A stretch of DNA of 64,000 bases. Origin: Cotesia glomerata (taxonomy: Eukaryota > Arthropoda > Insecta > Hymenoptera > Braconidae). The notes under the pieces were generated by a model that was not told where the DNA came from, did no database searches, and saw only the letters and a program-made list of their open reading frames with translations. Positions 46,021-59,847 of the stretch are shown piece after piece. The position numbers and the translations under genes were made by a program. Every line of letters starts with the position of its first letter. Positions within the stretch are counted from its first letter, which is position 1. The stretch covers positions 15,950,471 to 16,014,470 of the forward strand of contig NC_058164.1 in NCBI RefSeq assembly GCF_020080835.1, given 5' to 3'.

Positions 46021-46600
46021 TTTCTGAGTTCTGAGTCTGGCTTTGTTGAGCAACAGAGGGTTGATTCTCTGAACGGGATCGAGTAGTCGAATGATTGTTC
46101 TTGAAGGCATTCGATTTCCTCATAAACGATGAACGGTTGTAGCCCGTCGGGTTGGAGCGTGGAGCAGACGGGCTCTTCCAGTTTCAAGGAGTCTTTGACT
46201 TTGACAATTCCTTTTTAGAATTCTGATTTTTAATAGAAAGACCAGTTTTTTCCACTACAACAGCAGACTTGATTTTTTTAGCTAAATTTTCACCAAACAA
46301 AAATTGATCTATGGGTGAATTTTTCAAAATAGATTTTCTTTTTTCATCTACACAAGGGTATAATTGAGCACGTCTAGATTTGGTCAATTGGAACATTAGC
46401 TCACACATCGTGGAGCTGGAATCGCAAAGAAGTTGTAAAAGTTCGTTTGTCTAAAGGCTCTTCTTTGTCATTGAAGATCTGACAAATAGCTGTGCCAAGA
46501 GCAACTAAACTTTTTCCACATAAATCTTGGTGATTAGCCAAGTATTTATCACGCGATTTGGACGTCTTCCCATACAGGACAATACGACGAGACCAGATAT
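46020..46600 (-). pseudogene. DIRS-like gag, distal fragment
   Basis: Minus-strand frames 46401-46600 (KSRDKYLANHQDLCGKSLVALG ... FNDKEEPLDKRTF), 46184-46408 (ELMFQLTKSRRAQLYPCVD ... FLFGENLAKKIKSA) and 45981-46187 are consecutive pieces of one protein in shifted frames, so at least two frameshifts. The order and style match gag-like proteins of insect DIRS-type elements as I remember them; no enzyme motif. Confidence 0.6.
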
Positions 46601-47127
46601 GGGCCATGCTTGGCGCAATGCTGTCTATCTCTGGCCCATGCTTGTAAGCCCGCTTTGGCCCAGCCTTGGTAGAAGTCTGGAGTGATAACAGGGTGCCAAG
46701 CTTGGTTTCCTAGACTGGCCCAAGCATGATAACCAAGACTGGCCCAAGATTGTTAACCAAGACTGGCCCAAGTTTTTAAGCCAAAGCAAGCCCAGGCTTA
46801 TTCACCACTATAGAATTTACTAAAAGAAGTAGGTTAGAAAATATATTTAGAATTTAATTGTTTAATGTGAAACCAAATTAATATTAAGAACCCAATTTCG
46901 AATAAATTGAATTCTCTGAAATAAAATAGTAAAATTCTACGAAACGGTTAAATTATTTTGTATAAAATGAGTAGTTGTTAGTTAAAATTATAAAAAAAGA
47001 ATTTTTTAATTGTCAATAATTTATTTCAATTTGATGTATAGCTAACGCAAGTTTAGACGACTTAACTCTTAATTTAGACCTAACTTTCGCTAATTATAGA
47101 AGTAAAGTGAAAATCGCATTTACCCTA

Positions 47128-47198
47128 ACCGAGATTCGAACCCGAGCCGCGCGCTTGCCAGACCGACCACTAACCCCTACGCCGTACGACCGATAACT
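47128..47198 (-). repeat. tRNA-like sequence
   Basis: Minus strand has a T arm with loop TTCGAAT and a D-arm-like GGGGTTAGTGGTC. The anticodon arm does not fold convincingly. Treated as a tRNA-derived repeat. Confidence 0.4.
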
Positions 47199-47569
47199 TA
47201 ACGCACATCTCACCATTCATAAAAGCTAAATCTATATGGTGACAGAGTGTGAAGGTTTATTATTTATATAATTGGGTATTTGCATGATTTTGGTATTCAT
47301 TAACTTTTGATATTTTTACATTCTATATAATTTTTTAAAATTTTTGAAAAAAACATTTTTCGATTTTGTTCTTAAAAATTTAAATAATTTAATAAATAAA
47401 TGTGGTCCTAAATTACATAAAAGTCACGTGATGTAATACGTGATGTGATTGGTGTGACGTCATTGTGCTGTTTGTAGCGCGAATATTTGAATGAGCAATA
47501 AGTCATGTATAATATTTTACGGTACTAAAAAAATTAAAATTAAGTTTTTTTCGATTTTAAGTTTTACAC

Positions 47570-48102
47570 TGTAACGTTCTAGCGAATTTCGAAATTTATT
47601 TGACGGTTCTTAGAAATTATTTTTATTAAATAAAACCTCGATCATTCCGTTGCAAGAATTATTTAACGGAGTGACGAGGAGATAAAGAAATTCTGCGAAC
47701 GCCATCGCGACTCGAATTCAAAATTCATAACGCTGCATGAGATTCGGGCCTCGATGGTGTTCACTAGGGTAACCTGAGATGCGGCGTTGCGACATTTAAT
47801 TATTAAAATCTATTGTACTGGATGCAAATCCAGAGCAGTCTGCCCTGAGCAATCAGGCGACAATCATCTTGGGGCTCCGGACGTATGTCCGGTGCCATCT
47901 GGCCCAAATTATATAATTAATTAAACGATTTACTTTAATTTTATATAATCGTGTGTATTATTTTAAATATAATACCCTTAATAATTATTCTCAAAATTTA
48001 TAGAGTATCTAAGAGCAGAGTGCGCCTGGAATCTATAGATCTCCTATACACAACTGCCTGGTAAATTATAAAAATATGAGCTGGAAAATCCAGAACGTAA
48101 CA
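47570..48102 (+). mobile_element. Solo LTR, 4-bp target duplication ACAC
   Basis: Starts TGTAACGTTCT and ends AGAACGTAACA, with ACAC on both sides (47566-47569, 48103-48106). Contains AATAAAACCTCG and GC-richer parts, and no open frame. TG...CA ends and a 4-bp duplication fit a Gypsy-type LTR left by recombination. Confidence 0.82.
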
Positions 48103-48294
48103 ACACATTATATTTTTTATGCCACATTTTACTGAAAATAATTAAAAGTGAAACAAATTTTTGTGAAATGTTTTTCTAATTTTAAAGTGAATGTGTTTGG
48201 AGGTTATGAACATGTCAATGTTGTTTTAATACTAAGACTTTTGGGAAGCATCAGTTCAACAATTTAGTTAGTGAATATCAACAAGTCAAGAAAA

Positions 48295-50112
<1,818 letters not shown>

Positions 50113-50113
<1 letters not shown>

Positions 50114-51461
50114 TATTCAGACCAGGTCAATGATTGTTTGACAGGATCTGTTGACTTTTCAATTTCAATTTCTAAACAATCAATGATTGATTCTACTGCT
50201 GCCTAACGGCTTCGAAAACTTATTGGCAACTGACGTTTAATTCTTGCCGATGAAGGCCATATAATAAAGTCTTTTAGATATTCTGCTATGATTGGCAAAG
50301 TCTTAGTAAAGATGCGACTTATATTAGAAGTGGACATTCCAAAATCATCAGCTAAAATCGTAAAACTTTCATTCAATCTTATTTTTTTTAACGTAATAAA
50401 TATATCAATGTCACTTAAATTAGCCATACGTAAAATATCAATAATATCCAAGCAATCATCCGGAATCCCGATGTATTTACGAGGTGACAACCGAATTCTT
50501 TCAAGTGTTTGCTTTAAATTACGCTTCTGAAATTCTTCTTGTTGAAATGCATTTTTCCATTCATTTTCTGTATTTCCATTTGTTGTTAAGAAATTATCTG
50601 ATGAAGTAGGGAATGAACTAGCAGTTGTATTAGAAGATAAATTTGGAGTATTAGGTGAAGGATTTGATAATGGATCATTATTCGTTGGTTGAGAACAATA
50701 ATTATGCGCATTTTTATTTTCTATCAACTGATCAATCGGAGATGATGCACGATCTTTAGTCACAGGTTTACATTGAACTTTTACACTCCTGTATGAACTC
50801 TTTATTTTGACTTGGACACCAACATTCAGTTTTTGACTTCCAATAGCAGGGCGGTCATCGCAGACATTGGATCTGTTCTTATCATAATCTTCTTGTATAT
50901 TGAAATTAAATTGGTCTGTGCACTCAGAATTTAAATTATCCGTTATACTTCCAGAGATTTGATCCAGCGGTAACTTGGCAATATTGAAATTCATTGTTTC
51001 AGTACCTAGTTGATCTACATCCATTGAAGGAGCATCATTCATGCTTGAGGATTTTGATTGCTCAATAAATTTATGAGGCACAACATTATTCCTCATCCGT
51101 TTGTTACCACCAACCATTGTCCATTCTAACCAATTTTCCAAATCCACTTTAAGCTAAAATGAATAAAATTCATCATCAATTCATGAAATGAGTTGAAAAT
51201 CACAATTTTAGGTTATAATTTTATGTAATTATTAAAAGAAATTTTTAATTATTTTTAATAAATACTTACGTCAAAATTATCTTCACAACAATAAAGCCGA
51301 GTTGATGATGAATAATGAGTTTCATTCCTGCATGCATCTAACCAATTTTTCCGTTTAACAGAATTCGATGGAACATTAATAAAAATTTTTTCTGGTGTCA
51401 ATTTACCAGTATTTCTACACGTTGGAACTATACACCAACAAAAATCGTTTTTTGATGACAT
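50113..51461 (-). pseudogene. THAP-domain DDE4-type transposase of ISL2EU element, truncated
   Basis: Exon 1 51461-51270 encodes a THAP zinc finger (CWCIVPTCRN, FINVPSN, RKNWLDACR, CCEDNFD). An intron with GT-AG borders joins to exon 2 at 51153, where VVPHKF (the AVPTIF-like end of THAP) follows. A Ser/Asn-rich linker comes next, then an HTH region (LDIIDILRMANLSDIDIFIT; FTILADDFGMSTSNISRIF) and WPSSARIKRQLPISF. An in-frame TAG at 50203-50205 precedes IIDCLEIEIEKSTDP, which holds the first catalytic Asp of DDE4 transposases. The rest is cut off at about 50113 by the (TG)n repeat. Confidence 0.8.
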
Positions 51462-51814
51462 TTCGAGTAATTGAATACTTTTTTATTTTATTATTTTATT
51501 TTATTATAAACAACACTATCAGATCTTTTTTTAATCAAGTACAATTCAGCACAACAACTGTTTACACCTGCCACGTGCTTACAAGAGAAATTGGCGCTTA
51601 AAATTTCAAATAAAATAAGCATCGTGACGTCACATACACGAGATGGAGCTACCTATTCATTTAAATATCAGCTTTTTTTTATTTATTAAATTATTTAAAT
51701 TTTTAAGAACAAAATCGAAAAAATTTTTTTTCAAAAATTTTAAAAAATTATATAGAATGTAAAAATAACAAAAGTTAATGAATACCAAAATCATGCAAAT
51801 ACCCAATTTATGTT

Positions 51815-52114
51815 ATTTAATATTGTGTTTTGATGAAAATTATCTATTTTTTACAAATGTTTATTAATTTAAAAAAAAAGCAAAAGTCAAGTTCTTACAT
51901 TAACTTTAGACTTTTTAAGTCGTTCTGTATAATTTTAATATCATATTATAATATTTTAATTTTTTTTTAAGACCGTATCAATTTTGACGATATACAATTG
52001 TTTTGTTGAAATAATAAATTTTAAATTTTAGCATTTGCTATCAAATATTCGTTAAGTAATAAATATTTACTGTTTCAAATTCTATTACTTAATGATTAAT
52101 TAAATTTGGATTTC
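51815..52114. other. AT-rich subterminal part of ISL2EU element
   Basis: Non-coding DNA between the inner inverted repeat and the minisatellite. Confidence 0.4.
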
Positions 52115-52745
52115 CCATTGAATAGCCAAAGTTAGGTTGCCCAATTCTGGCTCAAGTCTGGGTTGCCATTCAACGGCCAAGGCTAGGCATCCCAGTCTTG
52201 GCTAACACTCGGGTAATCATTGAGTCGGCCAAAGCTAGGTTGCTCAGTATTGGCCCAAGTCTGGATCGCCATTGAATGGCCATGTCTGGGGGATCCAGTT
52301 CTAGTCCAAGCTCGGGTAATCATTGGGTTGACCAAGGCTAGATTGCCCAGTCCTGGCCCAAGTTAGGGTGACTCTAGGCTTGGCCAAGGCTAGGTTATTC
52401 AGTCTTGGTCCATGTTAGGGTTACCATCCAACGGCCGAGGTTAAGTTACATAATCTTGGCCCAAGTTAGGGTTACCATTCATTGGCCAAGGCTAGGTCAT
52501 TCAGTCTTGGCCCATGTTAGGGTTACCATTCATTGGCCAAGGCTAGGTTATCCAGTCTTGGCCCATGTTAGGGTTACCATCCAACGGTCGAGGTTAGGTT
52601 ACACAAACTTGGCCCAAGTTAGGGAGACTCTAGGCTTGGCCAAGGCTAGGTTATTCAGTCTTGGCCCAAGCCTGGGTAATCATTGGAATGGCCAAGGCTG
52701 ATTGCCCAGTTATGGCCCGGGCATGGGACAATATAGGTTTGCCAA
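52115..52745. repeat. ~51-bp minisatellite (TTGGCCCAAG units)
   Basis: About a dozen units with period near 51 bp, each with CTTGGCCCA(A/T)GTTAGGG and TGGCCAAGGCTAGG. Unit starts are clear at 52455, 52506 and 52557. A shorter related array with ~33-bp spacing lies at the other end of the element (46640-46800). Confidence 0.85.
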
Positions 52746-52789
52746 GATGGGCTTCCCAATAATGTCCCAGGCATGGCCGCGTCGTTTGA

Positions 52790-53092
52790 CTCTGGGGCTT
52801 CCTGTATAGGTTATTAAACAAAGAAAAGATTAACGGGTTGAAAATTGGAGCAACGAGAGGACAATTACCTTCATTAGGGTATTTGTCATACATTTTTGAC
52901 TTATCTTCCTTGCTCATGCCTGATGAAAGGATCTCTTTCCAGCATGATGATACAAGTTCCGGATGAAAATTGAAACTTTTGTCCTTCAAGGATCTTTTTT
53001 CAAAACCCAACATTTGAAGGACAGGTTCACTGAAGGTAGGGACTTCAGAAGCCTTTGTATCTTGCAGCCCGACCGATGCCTTGGAATCATTA
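52790..53092 (-). pseudogene. DIRS-like gag, middle fragment
   Basis: Contains MLGFEKRSLKDKSFNFHPEL, SCWKEILSSGMSKEDKSKM and YPNEGNCPLVAPIFNPLI. The first part matches copy 1 (8404-8446) and then continues where copy 1 stops. Bounded by the Kolobok-like element (right) and the ISL2EU element (left). Confidence 0.7.
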
Positions 53093-53096
53093 TTAA

Positions 53097-54957
53097 GGGG
53101 GGAAATACGTGTAGAGGCTTGAAAAAATTCAAAATTTTTTTTTTTTCATAAATCGCTTGTAAAACTATTGAAAAATATACAGTTAAAATTTCAGGTCAAA
53201 ATTATTATTCGTTCAAAAGTTACAAGCGATTTAGTAAGTGCGCTCGGTACAGCGCCCGAGAACATAATTACCTGAACGGAGCGGTCGGTTAGGGTCGAGT
53301 AGGTAGTCATTCATATACTTCCAAGTTGACAGAAGTTTTAATAAAAAAATTAAGCACTTACTATGGACTAGCAATTAGGAGAAATGTAAATAGCGTTGAA
53401 GACATGAAAAATGAGATATTGGCAACTTATTTCCATATGATATCAACAGATGATAATCCACAACATGACAAATGTCCAAAGGGTGTAGATAGCTGGTGTA
53501 AGTGGAACGAAGCTAAAGCTCTGGGGACAGAACCTCCAAAACATCCGACACCTTTGCATCCTGACGTTCAAAAAGCGATTTTTCCAATTTATCAGGATTT
53601 ATCCCGGGTAGATTTATTGGAGAGATGTTTAGGAGGCCATACTCAAAATGCTAATGAAAGTTTTAATTCAACTATTTGGCGTATGGCCCCTAAACATTTG
53701 CATAGTGGTTTAAAAACTATTGAAATTGCTGCATACTTGGCTGCTTGCTTATTCAATGAAGGCAGTTCAAGTATTTTATTAGTCATGAACGAGTTAGGTC
53801 TCATCGTTGGGAACAATAGCTTCAATCACGCACAACAATCCGACAGTCAGCGCGTAACCCGTCAGAATCGACGCAGCTCCTTGGACAGTAAAGAAGCCCG
53901 AAAAGCACGAAAAGAAAAGCTACAAGCTCAAAATGAAGCATATGAAGCTGAAGAAGGCTTACAATATGGTGCTGGAATAGCTGATTAATTGGTAAGTTGT
54001 TTCAATTCGTTTAATACAACTTTATATTAACCTTTTGGCACCGTGGCTTTATTTACCAGTAACAATTTATCGAAACAAAAATTTTTCATAAAAAATTTAT
54101 CATACAAAAATTTCTCACATGCAAAAAATTCTCACTCAAAAATTTCTTGATTAAAAAAATTCTCACAGAGCAAAAAATTATCATTTAAAAGTTTCTCAAA
54201 TATTTTATTTTCACTTTATCATTAAAAATTCATAATTAAATAAATATTAATTTTAATAATAATTAATAATACCAAATAAATTTTGACAATGAGAAATATT
54301 GCCTTTGTGAAAATATCGAACAAGAAATTATTGCTGATAATTTATGTCGCGAGAAATTATTGCATGAGAAAAAAGAGACGGTCACCTTAACTTTTTTCAT
54401 CACTTATTTTTTAAACGCGTTTTTCTCGAAACTAGTTTTTCGAACTAGTGTACACTCTAGCTTAAAAAGTTTTTAACCAATCATCTTCAAATTTAGTATA
54501 TTATTTCTTTACATAATTGTGCTGAATATGAACCTCAATCAGAAGCAATTTTTTCATTTTAACTAATTTTTTATACTAAACAATAAACAAAAAGGTAAAA
54601 ACATGACTTACTTTCACAGCCGTCAAAAAAATGAAAATTTTTTTTTTTTTTTTTTAAAATGAGGTTCATATAGAAGATACATGTCTAAAAAAAGTTATAA
54701 TTTTGATGCATTGATTTCAGATAAAAATTATGGCCTCCATGATGTACACCAGTTGCGAAGTCGGACGACAACCTACGAGATGTATCAGCTGATATCTTTA
54801 CTACTTTTTAAGTTTTATTCTTGTAAATGTAAATTTTTACTCTTCAATATATATATAAAATAACCCAAAAGTTTGAATAAATAATATTAATTTTTTATAC
54901 CTTTAAATAATTGATTAAAATCTGCTCGAAAACGGCCATCTACACGTATTTCCCCCC
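53097..54957 (+). mobile_element. Kolobok-like DNA transposon, TTAA duplication
   Basis: Ends GGGGGGAAATACGTGTAGA and complement; TTAA at 53093-53096 and 54958-54961. The uninterrupted site is preserved in copy 1 of the DIRS-like element (CCCTTAATAATG near 8316), with a single TTAA. Contains a 3' fragment of a transposase gene; the remainder is AT-rich and non-coding. piggyBac also uses TTAA, but the protein is of the Kolobok/Mutator-like type. Confidence 0.82.
53326..53988 (+). pseudogene. C-terminal part of Kolobok/Mutator-like transposase
   Basis: Open frame of 220 codons without a proper start (first codon TTG). It includes YYGLAIRRNVNSVEDMKNEI, CPKGVDSWCKW, PLHPDV, the ERCLGGHTQNANESFNSTIW block and the C-terminal LQYGAGIAD. 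These are hallmarks of a transposase family common in arthropod genomes and linked to TTAA-inserting elements. The catalytic N-terminal two thirds are missing, so the element needs outside transposase. Confidence 0.75.
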
Positions 54958-54961
54958 TTAA

Positions 54962-55405
54962 GGGAAGAATCGATATCCGGTTCCAAGTCAATGTCACTTT
55001 TAGAAGTGTCATCATCTCTTGAGTCTGCAAGACCATAAGATCTAGGTTAAGAGAGGCTATCAAGTAGAAAAATAATTTCTCTTGACGCAGAGAGTAGAAA
55101 AAAAAATTTTTTTTAAATAAATTCTAACTCTCAATTTTAAACTTAACCCAGTCGAAAAAAAGGTACAACAAAATTAAAAAAATTTTAATTTTTGTTGCCC
55201 AAAAATAAAAAAGACAAAAAATAATAATAATAATAATAAATTATTATTCACCCTCAGAAACATTGTCAGATTGGTTTTTAACTAGATCTTCCAATGCTCA
55301 ATCTGTATTTTCCAGATTGAAAAGCTCTTGGTAAAGCTTTAATTTCTTTTGGAGTAACTCTAGATCAGAGTTATTATAAGCTTGACGTTTGTTATTTATT
55401 TTTAA
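54962..55405 (-). pseudogene. DIRS-like gag, N-terminal region, start codon lost
   Basis: Aligns with copy 1 at 7892-8320, including the intron. The initiator ATG of copy 1 is ATA here. The exon 1 part (about 55242-55405) retains the NKRQAYNNSDLELLQKKLKL-like region; exon 2 begins near 55032. Confidence 0.65.
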
Positions 55406-56087
55406 ATTAGATAGAAAACCAATTTTTTATAATATAAATAGTCAAATGAATAAATTGTTTTAAATAAATTAATTAATGTTTAAATGTGATATTCACTTTA
55501 CAGCGCACAAAAAACGTAATGAAGATAAATAAGTCGGTTACCTGGGAAACGCTCTATATTTGTTTTTACAGTTGAACTTTGTAACAGTGCATTTTGATAT
55601 ACTCGTGCTCGTGCAGAAGCCTTGCGTACCGGCCTACGTCAGTTTCATTTTCAGGCACTGGGCGGCGCTGTCGCTTGTCTTAGTTCTCGGAGTGGGGAGC
55701 TTGGGGCCTGGCTCCAGTCAGTTGAGCGGGTCGTTAATCAGTCGATCTTCGAGCCAGAGCTCCCAGTTAGGATTTTTTTCAAATCTACTACCTTATAAAG
55801 AAAATCTACCAACTTTTTGTTTATAAAAACTTTTAATTTTATTTTTATATTGTTTAATTTTCTTTTATGCACACAATAAGTTAAAAACAGCGCACTTGAC
55901 AGTTGAAATATATCGATATACATCACCCAATAAGAAACCTCGGCTTATTTATTGCGAGTTTCGACTAATGACTAACTTCAAGACTCTAATGAACTTACTA
56001 TGTATTTTGATATGTAAAGCGCAGCGTTGAATGTTATTAAATAAAGTATTTTAGTACTATTGGTCTATCTAAACATTAAAAAATAAA

Positions 56088-58575
56088 ATGATTAGTAATG
56101 AAAGTGAAAATGAAGAAAATTCTCCTCCACGAAAATTGAGGAAAATTCATTATGATCAAAAATATTCAAAATTCTGGGAAAAAGAACCAGAATATGCAGG
56201 TTGGATTAAACCTAGTACTAAAGGAAACCAATTCTTTCAATGCACAGCATGTAATTGTGATTTAAACTGTAGTGGAGGAAAATATATTATTAATAAACAT
56301 GCAAGAAGTGCAAAACATATAAATAGTGTTAAAGGTTTGTTTATACTGATTTTTTTGTCAGGTTTATTGGATCATTAAAATAACCTCTTTGTTTGTATCT
56401 TTACTTTCTACCTGTTCTATTTGGATACTATATTTTCTTTTCTAGCTACTATTTTTCAACCATCTATCACTTCGAAATTTAAACAGTCATCTAAGTCATT
56501 TGAAGATAAGATTAAATCTGCAGAAATTCAGATGGCATGCTTTTTAGCGAAAAATAACCTGTCATTCAACATTGCTGGTACTTTTACATTGTTTTTTTTT
56601 TACATTTTTTAATATTTATTCTATTCTATTGAATTTAATGACTTTGAATCTGACTAATATTAGTTAATTTTTGAAATAACATTTTAATGTTGATATACAT
56701 GAGTCATAGGTAATTAGACATTAAAGTAAACAAACACAACTTTTCCGTTTATTTGTTTTAATGTTTAATTATTTGTTATTATTTTGCATTTGTAATATCG
56801 TGGATATTTTATAATTTTGCAGGTGATTTAAAGAATCTTATTCAGTCAGTATGTCCAGATTCGGAATTAGGTAACCAAATAAAATTTGGAAGAACCAAAG
56901 CACATGCTATTGTGACAAATGTTACGGGGAAAGTCTCTTATGAAAAACTTTTGAATCAATTGCAGAATGAAAAGTTTTCTTTAATAGCTGATGAGAGTAC
57001 AGACCGATCAACTACTAAACACATGGCTCTTGTTGTACGAACTGCGATCAATTTTAAGATTGAAGATCATTTTTTATGCTTATTACCAGTATCAGACTGT
57101 ACTGCTGTTGTTTTACATCACACTTGCAAAGAATTTTTTGAAAAAGAAAACATTCCTTACAAGCAAAATATGATTGGTTTTGCGTGTGATGGGGCGAATA
57201 ACATGTCTAGAGAATATCTTTCTTTAGCTGCGTTGTTTGCCAAGGATATACCTAATTTATTTATAATGAAGTGTATTTGCCATTCTTTTCACTTGTGTGC
57301 TTCTTATGCATGTAAACAACTGCCACGAGGAGTAGAAGATTTTGCAAGAGATGTATACAGCTACGTAAAAAATAGCCCTAAACGACTTAACGACTATCAA
57401 GATTTCCAGAAATACTTGAATATCAAACCGAATAAACTATTACATCCTTCACAGACAAGATGGCTTTCTTTACTTCCTGTTGTGGAGAGGCTCATATATC
57501 AATTACCTGCATTGACTTTATATTTTCAAAGTGCTGTTCTGGTTGATAGATTACTTGCTGCTAACTCGATTTTAGAAAAATGTATGGCCCCTTCAACTAT
57601 ACTGTACTTACAATTTCTGAAATTTGCATTACCTTATTTTCACGATCTTAATAAGGAAATGCAGTCCGAAAGTCCAAAATTATTTATTTTGTATGAAAAA
57701 GTTTTCGCAACCTACAAAACAATTTTGGAATGTTTTATTAAACCAGAATGTATGGAGTTGTCTGCTACAGAAAAAGAAGTCAGTATAAATCATACAGAAA
57801 GGTTGGAACTTAAAATTTTGAATGTAAATTATGATTCGAAAGTTAATCATTTACCTGCTGACCAAGTATACCTAGGAGGTGATGTTTTAGCGTTATTATC
57901 TCAAGAAGAATTTGTTCATGACATGGAGGAAGACGAAGTAAAAAATTTCATCCAAAAATGTGTCGCTTTTTATACGATGAGTGTTAAGCAAATAAGAGAT
58001 CGGTTTCCGTTTAAAGACTTACAACGACAACGACTAAAAAATTTATCATTTTTAAATCCTCAATGCTTAATTGAGCGACGATCTGTATCTACGATTGCTC
58101 ATTTAAAAACATTGTTCCCAGGTAAATATCATTGTTATAAAATATAAAAACATAATTGATAGCAACGGTCATTATTTTTTCAGATTTATGCCCTTCGAAT
58201 TTAACTGAATTGGATCGAGAGTGGAGATTGATGAGAAATTTCACTTTTCCTTTTACTTCTGAAGAAAATGTCAAAGTTGAAGACTTTTGGCATCATGTTT
58301 CGGAAATTAGAAATGGCGATCGCACACAAATGTTCCCTTTGTTGAGTCTATTCGTCAGAAAACTTCTTGTACTTCCGCATAGTAGTGCTAATGTCGAAAG
58401 ATTGTTTTCTGCAGTCAATTTATTGAAAACCTCTAGCCGAAATAAACTGTCAACGGACACTCTTCAGGGATTTTTACATACGAAACGATTCATCAATGAA
58501 AGCTCTGAACAACCTATACCTACGCATGATCATTATAGATTATTTAATCAAAATATGTATTCTTTTAAAGAATAG
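56088..58575 (+). CDS. hAT transposase, four exons, apparently intact (689 aa)
   Basis: Catalyses cut-and-paste transposition of the element. Exons 56088-56334, 56446-56577, 56823-58121 and 58184-58575 join in phase with GT-AG introns to 690 codons including the stop, with no interruption. The N-terminus has a BED/TTF-type zinc finger (FFQCTACNC ... KHARSAKH, residues ~45-80). The catalytic region has IADESTD (Asp ~183), GFACDGANNM (Asp ~249) and a TRWLSL motif. The C-terminal hATC dimerisation domain has VLPHSSANVERLFSAVNLLK and LQGFLHTKR. Length suits hAT transposases. Intron borders are my prediction; RNA data are needed to confirm them. Confidence 0.9.
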
Positions 58576-58800
58576 AATATTATAAAACGTATAATTTATG
58601 TTTAAATATAAGATAAAAAAAATATTTTACTGTTATGTATAACAAAAGTTAAAATACTTTTTTTTTAATAAAAAAAAATTTTTAACAGAAAATTGCATTT
58701 CAGTTTCCGGCCCTCATTGTCAAGTAAATTATGTTACATTGATCTCTTCAATCCATAATATGCTTTGATTTTTTTATGAATATTGTCCATTTTTTAGTTA

Positions 58801-58925
58801 ATATTTATCACATCTTAGGGTAAGATTTTATATAAAACTCGAAATTATAGTTGGTAGATCTAGATATTTATCACATCTTAGGGTAAGATTTTATATAAAA
58901 CTCGAAATTATAGTTGGTAGATCTA
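58801..58925. repeat. 63-bp tandem duplication in hAT 3' region
   Basis: Two adjacent near-identical units start with ATATTTATCACATCTTAGGG and end TTGGTAGATCTA. The GTTGGTAG word also lies near both termini, so this may be a subterminal binding region. Confidence 0.85.
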
Positions 58926-59847
58926 CCTACTTTTCGGATTGAAGATGGTTGGAAACTACCAACTTTTGAAATTGTATCTACCTACTCGATAAAATTCGAG
59001 TTGGTAACACTGCTTCGAGCGTCCAACTCTTAGGATCTCCAAAGGTCAAGGGGCAAATTATTATCTAGACGGAGCGAGTTGTATTAGCGAAGACGGGGTC
59101 GGCTCAGTTAGTTATAGTTTAGTTTAGTTAGTTTTGGTCTGCGAGCTAACTGGTTAGCATCCTAGAATCTGTTCAGTTGTGTGTTAATCAGGCTATGGCG
59201 AAGGCCAGGCCATTAATTAATTCATTCTATTTCTGGGGATTGTTCATGGAGAGCCTACCCACCGAGGAAGAACTAATTTCACGGAACCGCGACGTAAGCC
59301 GTATTATCATCGTTTAAATTGTTTATTGGGGTTTGATTGTTATTAAATTCATTAATTAAATTGGTTAAATCATTTTATTAATTAAAATAGATTCATTACG
59401 TAAATTCAAAGGAGGAGTAGTTCCTAGGAGTTCCTTGTGAACCTTCTCCTTGTTTCAATTTAATTAAATAGTTAATTGTCGAGTCATTGGAAATAAAGTT
59501 GTTTATTGTTATATTTCTGTGCCAATAATTTCTAACAACCGAGCCTCTTCCTCATCACTTAGTAGTAATTAGTTAAATTAATTTTATTCTGTGACCGAAT
59601 CAAGTTTTGGATAACCCACTCCCTGAGTGTGAGCTGGCAGAAGTAACTCGGTTCCAGGAGGCCGAATTCAGCATCGATAAATTCTCCTGGTGGCGTCCAG
59701 ACCATCTCTGGCGCGAAATAGTTTACTTTGGGTAGGGGGTCACAAAACCTGCCAAGGTGTGACTGTTTTAACTTTGTGATGTGAATATGCGTACAAATTA
59801 AGGCGGTACTACTTAGTGATCTCGAGAACGAAATTTGAAATATAATT

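Larger units (their letters stand above)
55755..59012 (+). mobile_element. Complete hAT transposon with 8-bp target duplication
   Basis: 3258 bp. Ends CAGAGCTCCCAGTTAGGATT and, on the complement, CAGTGTTACCAACTCGAATT. CTTCGAGC is duplicated at 55747-55754 and 59013-59020. It carries an intact spliced transposase gene (56088-58575) and a 63-bp tandem duplication near the right end. This is probably the youngest large insertion in this stack. Confidence 0.92.
55580..59770 (+). mobile_element. LTR-like insertion (about 0.9 kb) split by a hAT element
   Basis: Ends TGTAACAGT and ACTGTTTTA; flanks ACTT on both sides (55576-55579 and 59771-59774). Rejoining them restores the DIRS-like terminal sequence TTGAACTTTGTGATG. 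Without the hAT element it is ~0.92 kb, has GC-richer parts, a possible AATAAAG signal (near 59490) and no open frame, so most likely a solo LTR. The exact ends are ambiguous by a few bases. Confidence 0.65.

Noticed and set aside
52405..52701. Repetitive plus-strand protein of ~98 codons
   Set aside because: It is the translation of the ~51-bp minisatellite of the ISL2EU element.
55560..55826. Plus-strand 88-codon open frame
   Set aside because: It spans the junction of the LTR-like insertion and the hAT terminal repeat, so it cannot be a real gene.
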